Position numbers and translations under genes: made by a program
Assembly: GCA_033964015.1 (NCBI GenBank)
Contig: CM066924.1
Coordinates: 1,984,001-2,048,000, forward strand
DNA length: 64,000 nt
Reading direction: 5' to 3'
Source of the DNA: Scolanthus callimorphus
Taxonomy: Eukaryota; Cnidaria; Anthozoa; Actiniaria; Edwardsiidae
Notes under the pieces: model-generated
Database searches by the model: none
What the model was told of the DNA's origin: nothing
The model's input: only the letters and a program-made list of their open reading frames with translations
In this document: piece by piece, positions 1 to 10,010 of the stretch
Layout: every line of letters starts with the position of its first letter
Numbering within the stretch: position 1 is the first letter of the stretch

Positions 1-1709
1 TCTTTTTTACTACTCCTTGTTGTGGTAATGCTTGTATCAGCGGCTTCCCCCAGGGGGTGACCCCCAGGGACCCAGGGGGATTTGTTATAAGGTCTAATCA
101 AAAAAATAAGAATCCCCCTGGGTATGGGGCAATAAAATAGTGACAAAATCTCTACCCCTGGGGATATGAAGTTTTCAATAAACAGTAATGCATGCATTAC
201 CTATACACGAGACATGAAGTGTTCAAGGCCGTTCAACAAAAACGCACAAAGTTTGTCAATTTAAAGTGTTCCTACCCTACCTGATAAGATGAATAACAAA
301 AGCTGTCACCCCCAAAACATTAATGTGATGTGCCATCATTAAACTCTTGCACCAGACATTGTCCAGATTGATTCTGATTAATTGTGACTTGATTCACAAT
401 AATTAGCACTTGCTAATAAATTATTCGCATGCAATAATAATACAGGCGAGGCGATGTACAAATCTCATGACTCATGTTTATAGTAAACTGACTCGCTGGA
501 ATAACAGATCCTGTGGGTTGACCCATGGGTAATAAGCAAGAAAAACCCTGTGGGTAATAGGCAACAAACCCTACCCCCTCGGCAAGTTTCACATCCAAAC
601 ATTGTTTTTTGAAAATTTGAAATTCGGTCTTTTTTCAAACAAATATTGTTCAAAAATTCGCTCTGGTGTGCGAAATATCAGATCAAGGCCTCAAACAAAA
701 GGCTGAATAAATTTTCAAGGAAATTTTGGGGACATTTAAATTTCACTGTTTTTCTACAAATTTCGTTTCCAGTTTATTTTTGCTGGCAGTGTCTAACTAG
801 TGTCTAACTCGTTATGTTTTGTCTAAACAAGACTTACTAAAGTACGAATCATGTGTACTCTGACACATAAAATATTGACCATTAATATTGTGCAGTCTAG
901 AAACTCAAGCTCAAAGTCTTGTCGTCAAGTGAAAATAATATTAGAATCCAAGATGGACTTCATTAAAGAACAATAGAATCCAAGATGGATATCTGTTTTT
1001 CCTGATGGTTATCATAATCATAAATTACTAAACGACTGTGGCATCATTTAACATATTTTAAGGTCAAAACTGAGTGCAGACATATATATATATATATATA
1101 TCTTATTAGACAATATTATTATTATGATTGGATGGCATTAATTCATAAAATAATGCAGGGGTCACGTTTTATCCCACAAACAAAGACAATTTGGGGGAGT
1201 GACAAAGGTTTTACAGTGAGACAGGGAAACTATGAACACCATGGATTGTAAAATAATATATTTAAGAATGTTATTTAGTCAAATTGTATTTTACCGGTAT
1301 TAACAGAGATGCCAACCTGATAGAACAGCACATATTCAAAAAGCAGGAGAAATGTTAATACTGAACAATGGTTGAAACATTTAGCAGGAAATGTCAGGCA
1401 AAACCAGTGTGCAGCCTACTACACTAAAAGGGATGGTTGGCATATCTGTATTAATGAATTCATGAGCATGAACTGAAACTGAAAACAGAATCTAATGCTT
1501 TTCATTCTGGCTTGATAGAGGGAAAGAATATCTCAATCTGAAACTCTATGAAATTGTTGAAATGTAAAATTTCTGGCATGGTGTTGCCAGTTTCCTTGGT
1601 CACACTGCAAAATACATTTACAGAGAAAGCATAAAAAGGAAGATAACAAAATACTTTTTTCAACAGTATAAAATGCAGACTTCATAGACTAAGGTAAAAA
1701 AATGAAGAC
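1..1709. other. Intergenic DNA, no gene seen
   Basis: I see no supported coding exon here. The first 160 bases hold several palindromic CCCCCTGGG / CCCAGGGGG runs, and a related CCCATGGGT / CCTGTGGGT pair lies at 510-560. A short (TA)n run sits at 1083-1102. The small open frames near 413-653 have no family features and are chance openings in AT-rich DNA. Confidence 0.6.
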
Positions 1710-1714
1710 TTAAG

Positions 1715-2073
1715 TGTAGACTTGAATCTGACTCTTGAATCCGACTATGATTCGATAGACTTGTAGACTAAGTGGAGACTCTCAATACGCACAACTCAAG
1801 ACTTTATTTCCTTCTGGTATGCTGTAAAATCTTTCAGTAATTCCTTCAGGACTAGTAGAGTATCCGTATCAGTGTATGTGTGTTTGTGGTTGACTGTGTA
1901 AACAAATAACAATGTCAATTCTGAGCTATATTAACAATAAATAACGAGAGGACTTACGATAGTCTGCCATCTTGAAGTTGACTCGTGTTCTGAATTGTTT
2001 TCGAGCATGGCGTGAGTGACGTCACGCGTCTGACGTCAGAACCGGAAGTAATTACAGCGTTTTGAATCTTACA
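1715..2073 (-). repeat. BEL/Pao 3' LTR
   Basis: A 359-bp direct repeat of 9122-9481. On the plus strand it starts TGTAGACTTG and ends TTACA. On the coding (minus) strand it carries an AATAAA polyadenylation signal (plus-strand TTTATT at 1803-1808). Against the other LTR I see an A/C difference near 1878 and one missing T near 1894. Confidence 0.95.
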
Positions 2074-2085
2074 TTCCGGCCCCTA
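2074..2085 (-). other. Candidate polypurine tract of the BEL/Pao element
   Basis: Directly inside the 3' LTR the coding strand reads GGGGCCGGAA, a short purine-rich stretch where plus-strand priming is expected. It is short and broken by CC, so the call rests mainly on position. Confidence 0.4.
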
Positions 2086-2139
2086 TAGACAGGCAATGTC
2101 TATACCTTATACATGAAAGATTCAAACATATATAAACTA

Positions 2140-2440
2140 TTATTATTCAGCACATCGATGCACTGCCCAAATATGGTCATTGGAACGCCAATAGCTGTCT
2201 TCTGTACATGACAGCTATCCTGCGATATCCGTCTCTGAGGGAAATATGATGTTTTGAGCTCGTAAATAATACCCAAAAGTCATGTTTTTCGGGTTTTTTG
2301 TGCTATCGATGTGCTGAATAATAAAACCATTATCCTGCTCGATTTTGCAGAATATCGTCTGATTTTAGCCAACTCGGGACTTCGTCCCTCGTCGGCTAAG
2401 TATCAGACGATATTCTGCGCAATCTCGCAGGATAATGGTT
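2140..2440. repeat. Composite palindromic MITE-like element inside the BEL/Pao 3' region
   Basis: It has two adjoining parts. One (2140-2324) is bounded by inverted ATTATTCAGCACATCGAT ends. The other (2325-2440) is a long palindrome starting AACCATTATCCTGC and ending in its inverse. A second full copy in the opposite orientation lies at 32055-32357, so the two parts move or are copied as one unit of about 300 bp. Lying between the integrase stop and the 3' LTR, it either inserted into this element or is carried by the family. Confidence 0.8.
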
Positions 2441-2489
2441 AAATATAACGCAGTTTCACTATATCTTAATATGTCAGAATGTCCGGCGT

Positions 2490-3794
2490 CTACGCCTCGA
2501 TATCGCCTTCCAACAGTACTATCTTGCTAATAGGTCGGTCGTAGGCCGAGTCCTGGGTCTTTACCTTGACACTTCTCACTAGACCGTCTCTGCGATTCTT
2601 GAACACTTCGATGACACGACCAAGGGACCACTTCGCCCTTGGGAGCTTGTTGTCGACCAAGAGAACAATGTCGTTCACCTTGAAACACCTCTTCGGATTC
2701 GTCCATTTTTGACGCTCTTGCAACTGCGGTAAGTATTCTTTAACCCATCTGCGCCAAAACACATCCGCAAAATATTGGACTTGACGCCATCTCTTTCTCA
2801 CGTACATATCCTCTTTCCTGAACACTCCTGGTGGAAGACTTCCTCCCTTGCGCAGCAAAAGTAGATGGTTGGGGGTCAAAGCCTCACAGTCTGCCGGGTC
2901 GTCTGATATCTTGGTCAGCGGTCTACTGTTCACCATCGATTCAACCTCGCACATTAATGTTGTCAATCCGTCATCGTCGAGTCGCTGCTCGTTCATCACA
3001 GCCCCGAGAACTTTACGCACAGTCCTAATACAACGTTCCCAAGCGCCTCCGTGGTGGGAGGCAGTAGGTTGATTGAACTTCCATGTAACACCGCGCTGCA
3101 GTAGGTACTCGTGAATTTGCTCTTGATTCCAATTATCAAGGGCCTCCCTCAATTCGCGGCAGCCACCGACGAAGTTGGAGCCGTTGTCACATCTGATAAT
3201 CTCTGGTGGACCTCGTCTCGCCATGAAACGCCTCAGAGAGTTAATAAACGAGTCGGTTTCTAAGCTGCTCGCGACTTCGATATGTATAGCTCTCATAGTC
3301 AGACAGGTAAACAAGACACCATAGCGTTTCACTTCACTCCTGCCCCTCTGTACTGCAAACGGGCCAAAACAGTCTAGTCCTACTGAACTGAACGGAGGAT
3401 TCCCGGGTGTGACTCTGTCCTCCGGAAGGTCTGCCATTTTTTGCTGGCCGACTGGACCTTGTCTTTTCCTGCAATCGACACACCGGTGAAGGACGCTCTT
3501 CACTGCTGCCCTCGCCTTAAGGATCCAGAACCTCTCCCGCATCAGTGATAGCGTATGTTCTTGACCAGAATGTCCCGACAAGTCGTGATAGTGCCTCACA
3601 AGCAAGGGCACGATATGGTGGCTCTTCGGGATTATCACGGGATACTTGGCACCCTTTGCGATGGGAGCATGCTTCAGTCGGCCCCCGACGCATAGTAATC
3701 CGTCCAGTAACACTGGATTAAGCTTCCGAATCGCACTCGATCTCTTTAGCCTCTTGTTTCCGCGAGTAGACTCTCTCTTCGTCTTCTTCTCCAT
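2490..3794 (-). CDS. BEL/Pao integrase and C-terminal domain (pol, third segment)
   Basis: The enzyme would insert the reverse-transcribed element into host DNA. The 434-residue frame shows an HHCC-type zinc region at about residues 68-108, then a DDE core: Asp in GLDCFGP (about 141), Asp in RCDNGSNF (about 203) and Glu in GGAWERC (about 253). A DUF5641-like region with conserved Trp and basic residues follows (about 330-430). The frame stays open upstream of the listed ATG to about 3900, so the ATG is not a true start and this is the distal part of the pol polyprotein. It is offset by one base from the preceding protease-RT-RH frame at a run of four C on the coding strand near 3901. That offset could be programmed frameshifting, a mutation or an assembly indel. 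The catalytic triad is intact. Confidence 0.93.
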   Translation of the reverse strand: MEKKTKRESTRGNKRLKRSSAIRKLNPVLLDGLLCVGGRLKHAPIAKGAKYPVIIPKSHHIVPLLVRHYHDLSGHSGQEHTLSLMRERFWILKARAAVKSVLHRCVDCRKRQGPVGQQKMADLPEDRVTPGNPPFSSVGLDCFGPFAVQRGRSEVKRYGVLFTCLTMRAIHIEVASSLETDSFINSLRRFMARRGPPEIIRCDNGSNFVGGCRELREALDNWNQEQIHEYLLQRGVTWKFNQPTASHHGGAWERCIRTVRKVLGAVMNEQRLDDDGLTTLMCEVESMVNSRPLTKISDDPADCEALTPNHLLLLRKGGSLPPGVFRKEDMYVRKRWRQVQYFADVFWRRWVKEYLPQLQERQKWTNPKRCFKVNDIVLLVDNKLPRAKWSLGRVIEVFKNRRDGLVRSVKVKTQDSAYDRPISKIVLLEGDIEA

Positions 3795-3898
3795 CTCTTC
3801 GGTTGTTACACGTGGGACTTCAGACAGCTCTTCTCCAAAGCTCCTTTGCTGGATGTAACGAAGTAACTCCTTCTCGGCTGTGTCGAGCTCTTCGACCG

Positions 3899-6800
3899 TT
3901 ATCGGGGAACGGCTTCCGTTGTAAACTCAAGAATGGCGCGTTGCTTGCGTTTCGCACTCGCGTTTCGAAGCTTGGCCTTGTACCTGAGAATCCACGCTAC
4001 GAACTTTCTAAGTCGGTACCAAGACGAGAAGTGAACAATCATCTTATCTATTGCATCGGAGCCACTGCTGACGGTGACACACGACTTAACATCCTTCTTG
4101 ATTTCCGGGTCTCCCTCGTCCAAAGCGCCCAAAGCTTCTGGTTGCCTCGGCCACTCACTCCTGTTCTTCAAGAGAAACGGCGGACCCTTGTTCCAACGAT
4201 CGTTCTCGATGAGCTCTTGCGCGGTCATACCTCGCGACGCCTCATCCGCTGGGTTACAACTGGTGTTCACGTAGTTCCATTGACTAACTCTCGACGCCTC
4301 GTGAATCTTCGCGATCCTGTTCGCAACAAAGATATGGAACCTTTTATCTTCATTAGATATGTACTTAAGCACACAAGTACTATCAGTCCAAAAAAATACT
4401 TCGTCTATTTCCATGTCTAGTTCCTGACGCATCATTCTGCACAATCTTGTCGCGACGACTGCCGCGGACAACTCTAGGCGCGGTACAGTAACCGCTTTCT
4501 TGGGCGCTTGCCTCGACTTTCCTATCAGGAGGGAGCAGGTGATTTCCCCTCTGGCGTTGACTAAACGTAGGTACGATGCTGCTCCGTATCCAACTTGCGA
4601 AGCGTCGGAGAAGTTGTGTAATTGAACTGATACCACATCTCCGAAGTTCTTGGGTTTGACACAACGCTGTACGGAGAACTCGCGCAGCCTCGTCAAGTCT
4701 TCCAGCCACGCCTTCCATCGCTCCAGATCAACATCAGGAATGGGATCATCCCAACCCAGTCCCTTTCGGCAAAGGTCTTGGAGGATGATTCTCGCGCGCA
4801 GAATCACAGGTGCGACGAACCCCAACGGGTCATAAATAGAACTTAGAACCGACAACAGTCCTCTTCTAGTAGCTGGCCGATTCTTTATATCTATTTTGAA
4901 GCCAAAGACATCCGAGTTTACATCCCATTGGATTCCTAGCGCTCGCTCTACTGGTAAATAATCGAGATCGAGTTCCCTGATGGACTCTGCTCTCTCTGAC
5001 GATGGAATAGACTGAATCACCACACTAGAGTTCGAGATCCATTTCGTAAGTCTGAATCCCGCTTCGCTTAGCACCTCACGGAGCTCCTTGGCTAACGTAA
5101 TAGCTTTACTTTCTCCCTCAACAGAACGAAGACAATCATCCACATAGAAGTTCCTTTTCACTGTTCCGATCGCTTCAGGTGAGAAGTGGTCCTCGTTATC
5201 GTCGGCCGCTTGCCGCAAACCGAAACTGGCACAACTCGGAGATGACGTCGCACCGAAGATGTGTACTAGCATCTGGTGTTCTTCTGGGGTCTTTTCTAGA
5301 TCTCCTCCCGGCCACCATAGAAAGCGCAGATACGTCGAGTCGGTCTCAACCCTTACATGAACCTGATGGAACATAGATTCCACATCCGCCATCATAGCCG
5401 TATTTTCTTTCCTGAATCTTGTTAGAACTCCTACGAGTGTGTTGGTCATGTCCGGGCCTTGCATAAGCTGATCATTCAGAGACGTGCCATTGAATCTAGC
5501 GGCGCAATCGAAGACGACTCTCACTTTATTCTTGTTTGGATTTTCGACAGGGTGGTGACACAAAAACCATGAGGGACCTCCTACTTCCGATAACTCCGAG
5601 ACTGGTACCTTGCGGGAGTAGCCCTTGACACTCAAGTCATCCATAAACGCGGTGTACTTGCGATGCAGCTCGGGATTTTTCTTAAGGTTGCCCTTCAACT
5701 TCTTCAATCGGTATTCAGCCTGTAACTTGTTGTTCTGTAGGGGTGGAGGATACACTCTCCATGGCATTGCGATATGGTAATGTCCATTTTCCAGCTTGAC
5801 AGACTTTTCCATACTCGAAAGCGCCTTCCTGTCTTCCACAGACATCGCTTTCTCCTCACTGAACTGTACATCATTGAACTCTATAGAACAAAATCTCTCA
5901 AACTGCGCGTTCAACTCGTGTGCATCGATGCGATTCACGGTTCGGGTACTTCGCTCATCTCTTCCTAGGGGACCGCAAATCGTCCAACCAAGCATAGTCC
6001 TCACGGCGTAAGGACCTCCGCCTTCGCTCCTCTTCACTTCACGTGGTTCATGTGCTAGAGGAACGTCATTGCCGATCAACAAGTCGATACCAGTACTGTC
6101 AACCCGTTGAAGTTCCACTCCCCTCAGATATGGCCAACGATCGACGTCACTCTGCCCTGGTATATCTTCCACTGTAACTGGGAGTTTTCTTCTCGAGAAA
6201 ACGCTCGGTAAGTCTACGCTATTGTCTCCTGACAAATCGCACACTTCGAGATGAACTACCTGACAGTCACTCTCAACATTCTCGTTATCCATAGTCGTCA
6301 AAGACAATGTGGTCATAGTTCCTTCAGCTTGGATTTGGGAGATCAATCGTTCAGTGCAAAATGTTGTGTTCGACCCTGAGTCAAGAAAGGCGTAGGTTGT
6401 GACTTCCTGTTTACCTCCTTTTGCCCTGACTCTCACTGGGACTACCGCTAGTCCAGTCGCTGGGGTTCCGGCCCCTATGGATCCACAAAGTCCCTCGACT
6501 CCGGTGTTACGGTTTTGTGTCTGGTCAGATCTTTGCGTCTCCTCTGAGCTCGGTTGAGCTTGAGACGCTGGGGTTGGCGATCGCTGTACAGGGTGGTCTC
6601 TTGGATGAAGAAACGACGAGTGTTTTCTCTTGATACTACAGTTGTCCTTCTTACAAAAGCTATCTTTCGGACATTTCGCCGCTGTGTGGGACGGCATCAG
6701 ACAGTTGTCGCACAAGCCTTTCTTCCGTGTTATCTGAATTCTGTCTTCTATCGACTTGGACTTGAACACGTCGCACCGAGTGATCCAGTGCGGCCCATCG

Positions 6801-8638
6801 CAACAATAACATTTGACTTCTTTCTTCGGTCGTCCTGAATTCTCGTTTGAGTCACCCTGTCTCTCCTTGCCTTCTATTACTCCAGGGGCGGCACTTCCGT
6901 CAGTAGCAAAAGACGAAGCCCTGTTCGTAATAGGCTTATCCTTACGATTTCCCGAACTTCGCGAGGCACCGCGTTCGATCTTGCCGAAAATCGGGTGATT
7001 TGCAACTCTCGCTTTCCTTTCTACAAAGTCCGTGATATCTGAGATGCTTACTTCCCGTCCACGCCCTTCTGTAATTTCGTCCGCCTTGTCGCGCCACTTG
7101 AGTTGCAGGCCATAAGGCAGCTTTGCAATTACCTTACGCATCATCTCCGGGTTCTCGATCTTATTTAGATACCCGATTTCTTGTAGCGCGTTCTTGCAAC
7201 TTGTTAGCATGATCGAGAACCTTTGCAAGGACACTGAATCGTCGGGTTTGATAGGAGCAGTGTTCATAATACGGTCGGCGTGCGCGGACGCGATCTTGTA
7301 ATTTTGACCAAAACGTGACTTCAGAAGCGCGCGCGCGGTCGCGTAACCCTCATCAGAACTCATTGACAAGCAACTCTTTACTAGTTGCTTAACATTACCG
7401 TCCGTGAACTGAACCAAGTAGTACAGCCTGGCGCTTGGACTATCCGTTTTTGACTCTATAAGCCGTTCGAAACTTCGCATGAAATTGCTGTATTCCAAAG
7501 GATCACCAGCGAACAGCGGGACCGACGCTTGCGGAAGCGTCAGCTCCTTCAAATGCTGTGATAACGCCATCGATTCGCTGCTAGCAGGTTGCAAGTTCGG
7601 TGTAGAGGTGACCCCAACATTACCATCCCCAAGGGTGTGAGAGTCGGGACTTAGCATCATGGGGGTGTTAGACGACTTCTGAAAATAACTTGTTACCTTT
7701 GGGTTTGATTTGCTATACCCACCACTAGAGGGGATTTCAGGATATACCGCCTGTGGGGTACCTGTTGTGCCTTCGGGTCCGTAATCTACCACACCCCCCT
7801 GGGCAAGTTCAAAATTCCTTCGTGGAGTTCCAAAGTTTGTGGCAGAAATTTCTTGTGGGTTGCCTGTGGCATTTAGGAACCGGGCGTAGCCTGTGCCCGT
7901 CATTAGGCCACTCTCTTTTGAGACAGAAATTGTTCTTCCCCCTCCCCCAGAAACTGTATATACATTTCCCAATGGGCGCCCTGTGTTGACCATTGACCGC
8001 GACGAGCCTGGGACCGGGGGTAATTCAGCGCTTGTTAAGACTGGATACGTTCCTCCCCCCTTACCAGACACCGCATCCACTTTCCCGGAAGGGTTACCCG
8101 TACCAGGCATCCATTGCAGAGAGGCGGGTTTTTGTGATAAACCAGTGTTCACTATGACTGGGGATCTTATTTCCGGGGTTCTTTGACTGGGACGACAATC
8201 TTCTGTTGGGATTGCTGTTACCACATATGGGGGAGAATGGGTAAAGGCTTCGGAATAATTCAAGTTTGAAGTTGAAAACATCAAATCCGGGTCCACAAAG
8301 GGGTTTGGATTTCTCCTTTGAGGAGTGACTTCAGTTGCTGTCACCTCGGGTTCAAACAGAAATGGAGCTGATTCGTGCCTGACAAATGCTGGGGACGTTA
8401 TTTGACTTTCAGAAAATGCAGTGAATTCGTTCGATGGACCGCCATTAAAATTGGGGGGCTCGGGAGCTAAGGTATCTGGGTTAGCCACACCCTTTAAGTT
8501 AGGAAATGTTATCTCCTGATCCGCAGATAGCGCGCGTGTCCTTGTTAACGGGCTCCCTGTGGCAACGCCAGCGTGGGTGATAACTTCAGCGCGTGCATTA
8601 GATTGACTATCACTAGACGCAGATAACCAATGCAGCAA
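3899..8638 (-). CDS. BEL/Pao gag-protease-reverse transcriptase-RNase H polyprotein
   Basis: A 1579-codon open frame. Residues 1-350 are a low-complexity Ser/Thr/Pro/Gly region. A DUF1759 gag domain covers about 365-550. A Cys/His cluster, likely nucleic-acid-binding knuckles, lies at about 608-670. The aspartic protease motif DSGSN is near 753. Reverse transcriptase runs from about 1000 to 1210, with the YVDD catalytic box near 1166. The RNase H domain (about 1335-1475) keeps its acidic residues in FSDAS, RLELS, WTDST and PADEASRG. The frame has no initiator ATG of its own at its left edge; the listed first codon is TTG, and the frame opens just before the end of the upstream gag frame. Expression as a gag-pol fusion is therefore likely. 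No nonsense codon interrupts 4.7 kb, which argues for recent activity. Confidence 0.95.
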   Translation of the reverse strand: MLHWLSASSDSQSNARAEVITHAGVATGSPLTRTRALSADQEITFPNLKGVANPDTLAPEPPNFNGGPSNEFTAFSESQITSPAFVRHESAPFLFEPEVTATEVTPQRRNPNPFVDPDLMFSTSNLNYSEAFTHSPPYVVTAIPTEDCRPSQRTPEIRSPVIVNTGLSQKPASLQWMPGTGNPSGKVDAVSGKGGGTYPVLTSAELPPVPGSSRSMVNTGRPLGNVYTVSGGGGRTISVSKESGLMTGTGYARFLNATGNPQEISATNFGTPRRNFELAQGGVVDYGPEGTTGTPQAVYPEIPSSGGYSKSNPKVTSYFQKSSNTPMMLSPDSHTLGDGNVGVTSTPNLQPASSESMALSQHLKELTLPQASVPLFAGDPLEYSNFMRSFERLIESKTDSPSARLYYLVQFTDGNVKQLVKSCLSMSSDEGYATARALLKSRFGQNYKIASAHADRIMNTAPIKPDDSVSLQRFSIMLTSCKNALQEIGYLNKIENPEMMRKVIAKLPYGLQLKWRDKADEITEGRGREVSISDITDFVERKARVANHPIFGKIERGASRSSGNRKDKPITNRASSFATDGSAAPGVIEGKERQGDSNENSGRPKKEVKCYCCDGPHWITRCDVFKSKSIEDRIQITRKKGLCDNCLMPSHTAAKCPKDSFCKKDNCSIKRKHSSFLHPRDHPVQRSPTPASQAQPSSEETQRSDQTQNRNTGVEGLCGSIGAGTPATGLAVVPVRVRAKGGKQEVTTYAFLDSGSNTTFCTERLISQIQAEGTMTTLSLTTMDNENVESDCQVVHLEVCDLSGDNSVDLPSVFSRRKLPVTVEDIPGQSDVDRWPYLRGVELQRVDSTGIDLLIGNDVPLAHEPREVKRSEGGGPYAVRTMLGWTICGPLGRDERSTRTVNRIDAHELNAQFERFCSIEFNDVQFSEEKAMSVEDRKALSSMEKSVKLENGHYHIAMPWRVYPPPLQNNKLQAEYRLKKLKGNLKKNPELHRKYTAFMDDLSVKGYSRKVPVSELSEVGGPSWFLCHHPVENPNKNKVRVVFDCAARFNGTSLNDQLMQGPDMTNTLVGVLTRFRKENTAMMADVESMFHQVHVRVETDSTYLRFLWWPGGDLEKTPEEHQMLVHIFGATSSPSCASFGLRQAADDNEDHFSPEAIGTVKRNFYVDDCLRSVEGESKAITLAKELREVLSEAGFRLTKWISNSSVVIQSIPSSERAESIRELDLDYLPVERALGIQWDVNSDVFGFKIDIKNRPATRRGLLSVLSSIYDPLGFVAPVILRARIILQDLCRKGLGWDDPIPDVDLERWKAWLEDLTRLREFSVQRCVKPKNFGDVVSVQLHNFSDASQVGYGAASYLRLVNARGEITCSLLIGKSRQAPKKAVTVPRLELSAAVVATRLCRMMRQELDMEIDEVFFWTDSTCVLKYISNEDKRFHIFVANRIAKIHEASRVSQWNYVNTSCNPADEASRGMTAQELIENDRWNKGPPFLLKNRSEWPRQPEALGALDEGDPEIKKDVKSCVTVSSGSDAIDKMIVHFSSWYRLRKFVAWILRYKAKLRNASAKRKQRAILEFTTEAVPR

Positions 8639-8639
8639 A

Positions 8640-9104
8640 TCATGATTTATTTATTTTTCTTTCTTCATTAGTCATTGACTTTGGTTCAAGGTCAGAGGGG
8701 ACCTTTCTTTCATTTGGAGGGTGAGACGGCGGCTTCGGGATCTCTGTGTCCGAGAGCGGGCGAGTCTTTTCTCGCTCGCCAAGCGCCGGCTCGCGAACAA
8801 ACAATAATTCAGACTGAAACTTTCTACTCCCAACTTCACTAGTTTCTCCGAAAGCCTCTTCCTCGGCGGCCGCTTTCGCGACCTCAGTTTCTAGTAAAAG
8901 TTTTTCCTTTCTCTGAGACAACAATAGTTCCTCTCTTTCTATGGCTTGGCGTCTCGCCAAACTGGCAGCTTCGAGCTCCAAGACAGCTCGTTTTGCCAAG
9001 GCGGCTTTTCGTTTCGACGAGCTGGACGAGCCGCGAGATACTCGGCTTTTACTAAAGTTCAACGATAGATTACTCACCGAATCTTCTGGACGAACTTCTT
9101 CCAT
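8640..9104 (-). CDS. BEL/Pao gag N-terminal segment
   Basis: A 154-residue frame starting at the first ATG after the 5' LTR (18 bases inside it). It is rich in Ser, Lys, Glu and Ala. Residues 25-85 are a strongly charged helical stretch (for example LARRQAIEREELLLSQRKEK) that should form a coiled coil, as in the N-terminal gag region of many BEL/Pao elements. It ends in TGA at 8640-8642. The following gag-pol frame overlaps it and is displaced one base downstream (+1). The shift falls in an A-rich AATAAATAAATCATGA context. Whether this is a programmed shift or damage cannot be told from one copy. Confidence 0.8.
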   Translation of the reverse strand: MEEVRPEDSVSNLSLNFSKSRVSRGSSSSSKRKAALAKRAVLELEAASLARRQAIEREELLLSQRKEKLLLETEVAKAAAEEEAFGETSEVGSRKFQSELLFVREPALGEREKTRPLSDTEIPKPPSHPPNERKVPSDLEPKSMTNEERKINKS

Positions 9105-9121
9105 GAGGGCTCAAACTAAAA

Positions 9122-9481
9122 TGTAGACTTGAATCTGACTCTTGAATCCGACTATGATTCGATAGACTTGTAGACTAAGTGGAGACTCTCAATACGCACA
9201 ACTCAAGACTTTATTTCCTTCTGGTATGCTGTAAAATCTTTCAGTAATTCCTTCAGGACTAGTAGAGTATCCGTATCCGTGTATGTGTGTTTGTGGTTTG
9301 ACTGTGTAAACAAATAACAATGTCAATTCTGAGCTATATTAACAATAAATAACGAGAGGACTTACGATAGTCTGCCATCTTGAAGTTGACTCGTGTTCTG
9401 AATTGTTTTCGAGCATGGCGTGAGTGACGTCACGCGTCTGACGTCAGAACCGGAAGTAATTACAGCGTTTTGAATCTTACA
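9122..9481 (-). repeat. BEL/Pao 5' LTR
   Basis: A 360-bp LTR that should drive the element. It ends at 9481, and target duplication copy TTAAG follows at 9482-9486. Confidence 0.95.
9360..9457 (-). promoter_or_regulatory. LTR promoter motif cluster (two CRE, ETS-like, YY1-like)
   Basis: The LTR upstream half carries two TGACGTCA palindromes (9425-9432 and 9439-9446), an ETS-like ACCGGAAGT (9449-9457) and, read on the minus strand, AAGATGGC (9374-9381), which resembles a YY1/initiator site with an ATG. A consensus-like GTAAGT follows on the coding strand (9360-9365). This grouping fits a strong TATA-less RNA polymerase II promoter. The motif matches are seen; their binding is inferred. Confidence 0.5.
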
Positions 9482-9952
9482 TTAAGGTGTCCATGAGGGG
9501 GAAACAATGTCTGGACCAGTCACAATCTCAAATTTCATTGCATCAGAGAAAAATGAAATTTAATCTCCAATTTTCCACCTTTTTTCGGTCCACACTTTCT
9601 CAGCCTAAACGTTATGGCAAACCTAGTTCTTGTTTTATACGCTATCAACAATACAGAGATCACAACCCAAAAGATCAAGCACTTGCAGATAAAAAGAGTT
9701 AAGTATTATTTCTCTAAAAAAACACATTTTAACCTACATTGATTTCTAACATATACACCTATACTTGGTTCAACAAAATTCCTAAACTGTTTCTAACTAA
9801 TGTACAGCTCTGTAGTTCCTAACTTGATACTCTGTAGGTCCTGAATGGTAATGTAGTATCTCAGTGCAAGTTTCAGCTCCTTATACTGTACAGCTGGCAT
9901 GCATTCAGCTATAAGAGGGGGTTCATGTTTTCACATGAGCAAAACAAATGTA

Positions 9953-10010
9953 CTAGTATGCTTTTCTTCTTTGCCTCTCTCTTCCATCCTTGGCTCCCAA
10001 GCCCCTCATG
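9953..10010 (-). CDS. Homeodomain gene possible terminal exon
   Basis: From acceptor TTCTTAG, 58 bp complete the split codon and add 18 mostly basic residues before TAG at 9953-9955. The phase fits exon 3, but the acceptor has a weak pyrimidine tract and there is no domain support. Confidence 0.4.

Larger units (their letters stand above)
1715..9481 (-). mobile_element. BEL/Pao LTR retrotransposon, nearly complete
   Basis: A 7.77 kb element is read on the minus strand. It has two direct LTRs (1715-2073 and 9122-9481), each bounded by TG...CA, and is flanked by a 5-bp target duplication TTAAG at 1710-1714 and 9482-9486. The internal region encodes, in order, a coiled-coil-rich gag start, a DUF1759-type gag, a Cys/His knuckle region, an aspartic protease, reverse transcriptase with YVDD, RNase H, and an integrase with a DUF5641-like tail. 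That protease-RT-RH-integrase order and the DUF1759 gag are typical of BEL/Pao. No envelope gene is seen. The coding region is split into three frames by two one-base offsets. The LTRs differ by only one substitution and one indel, so the insertion is young. A palindromic element (2140-2440) is lodged before the 3' LTR. Confidence 0.95.

Noticed and set aside
3803..8186. Plus-strand frames antisense to the BEL/Pao pol gene
   Set aside because: They are shadows of the long coding frame on the minus strand.
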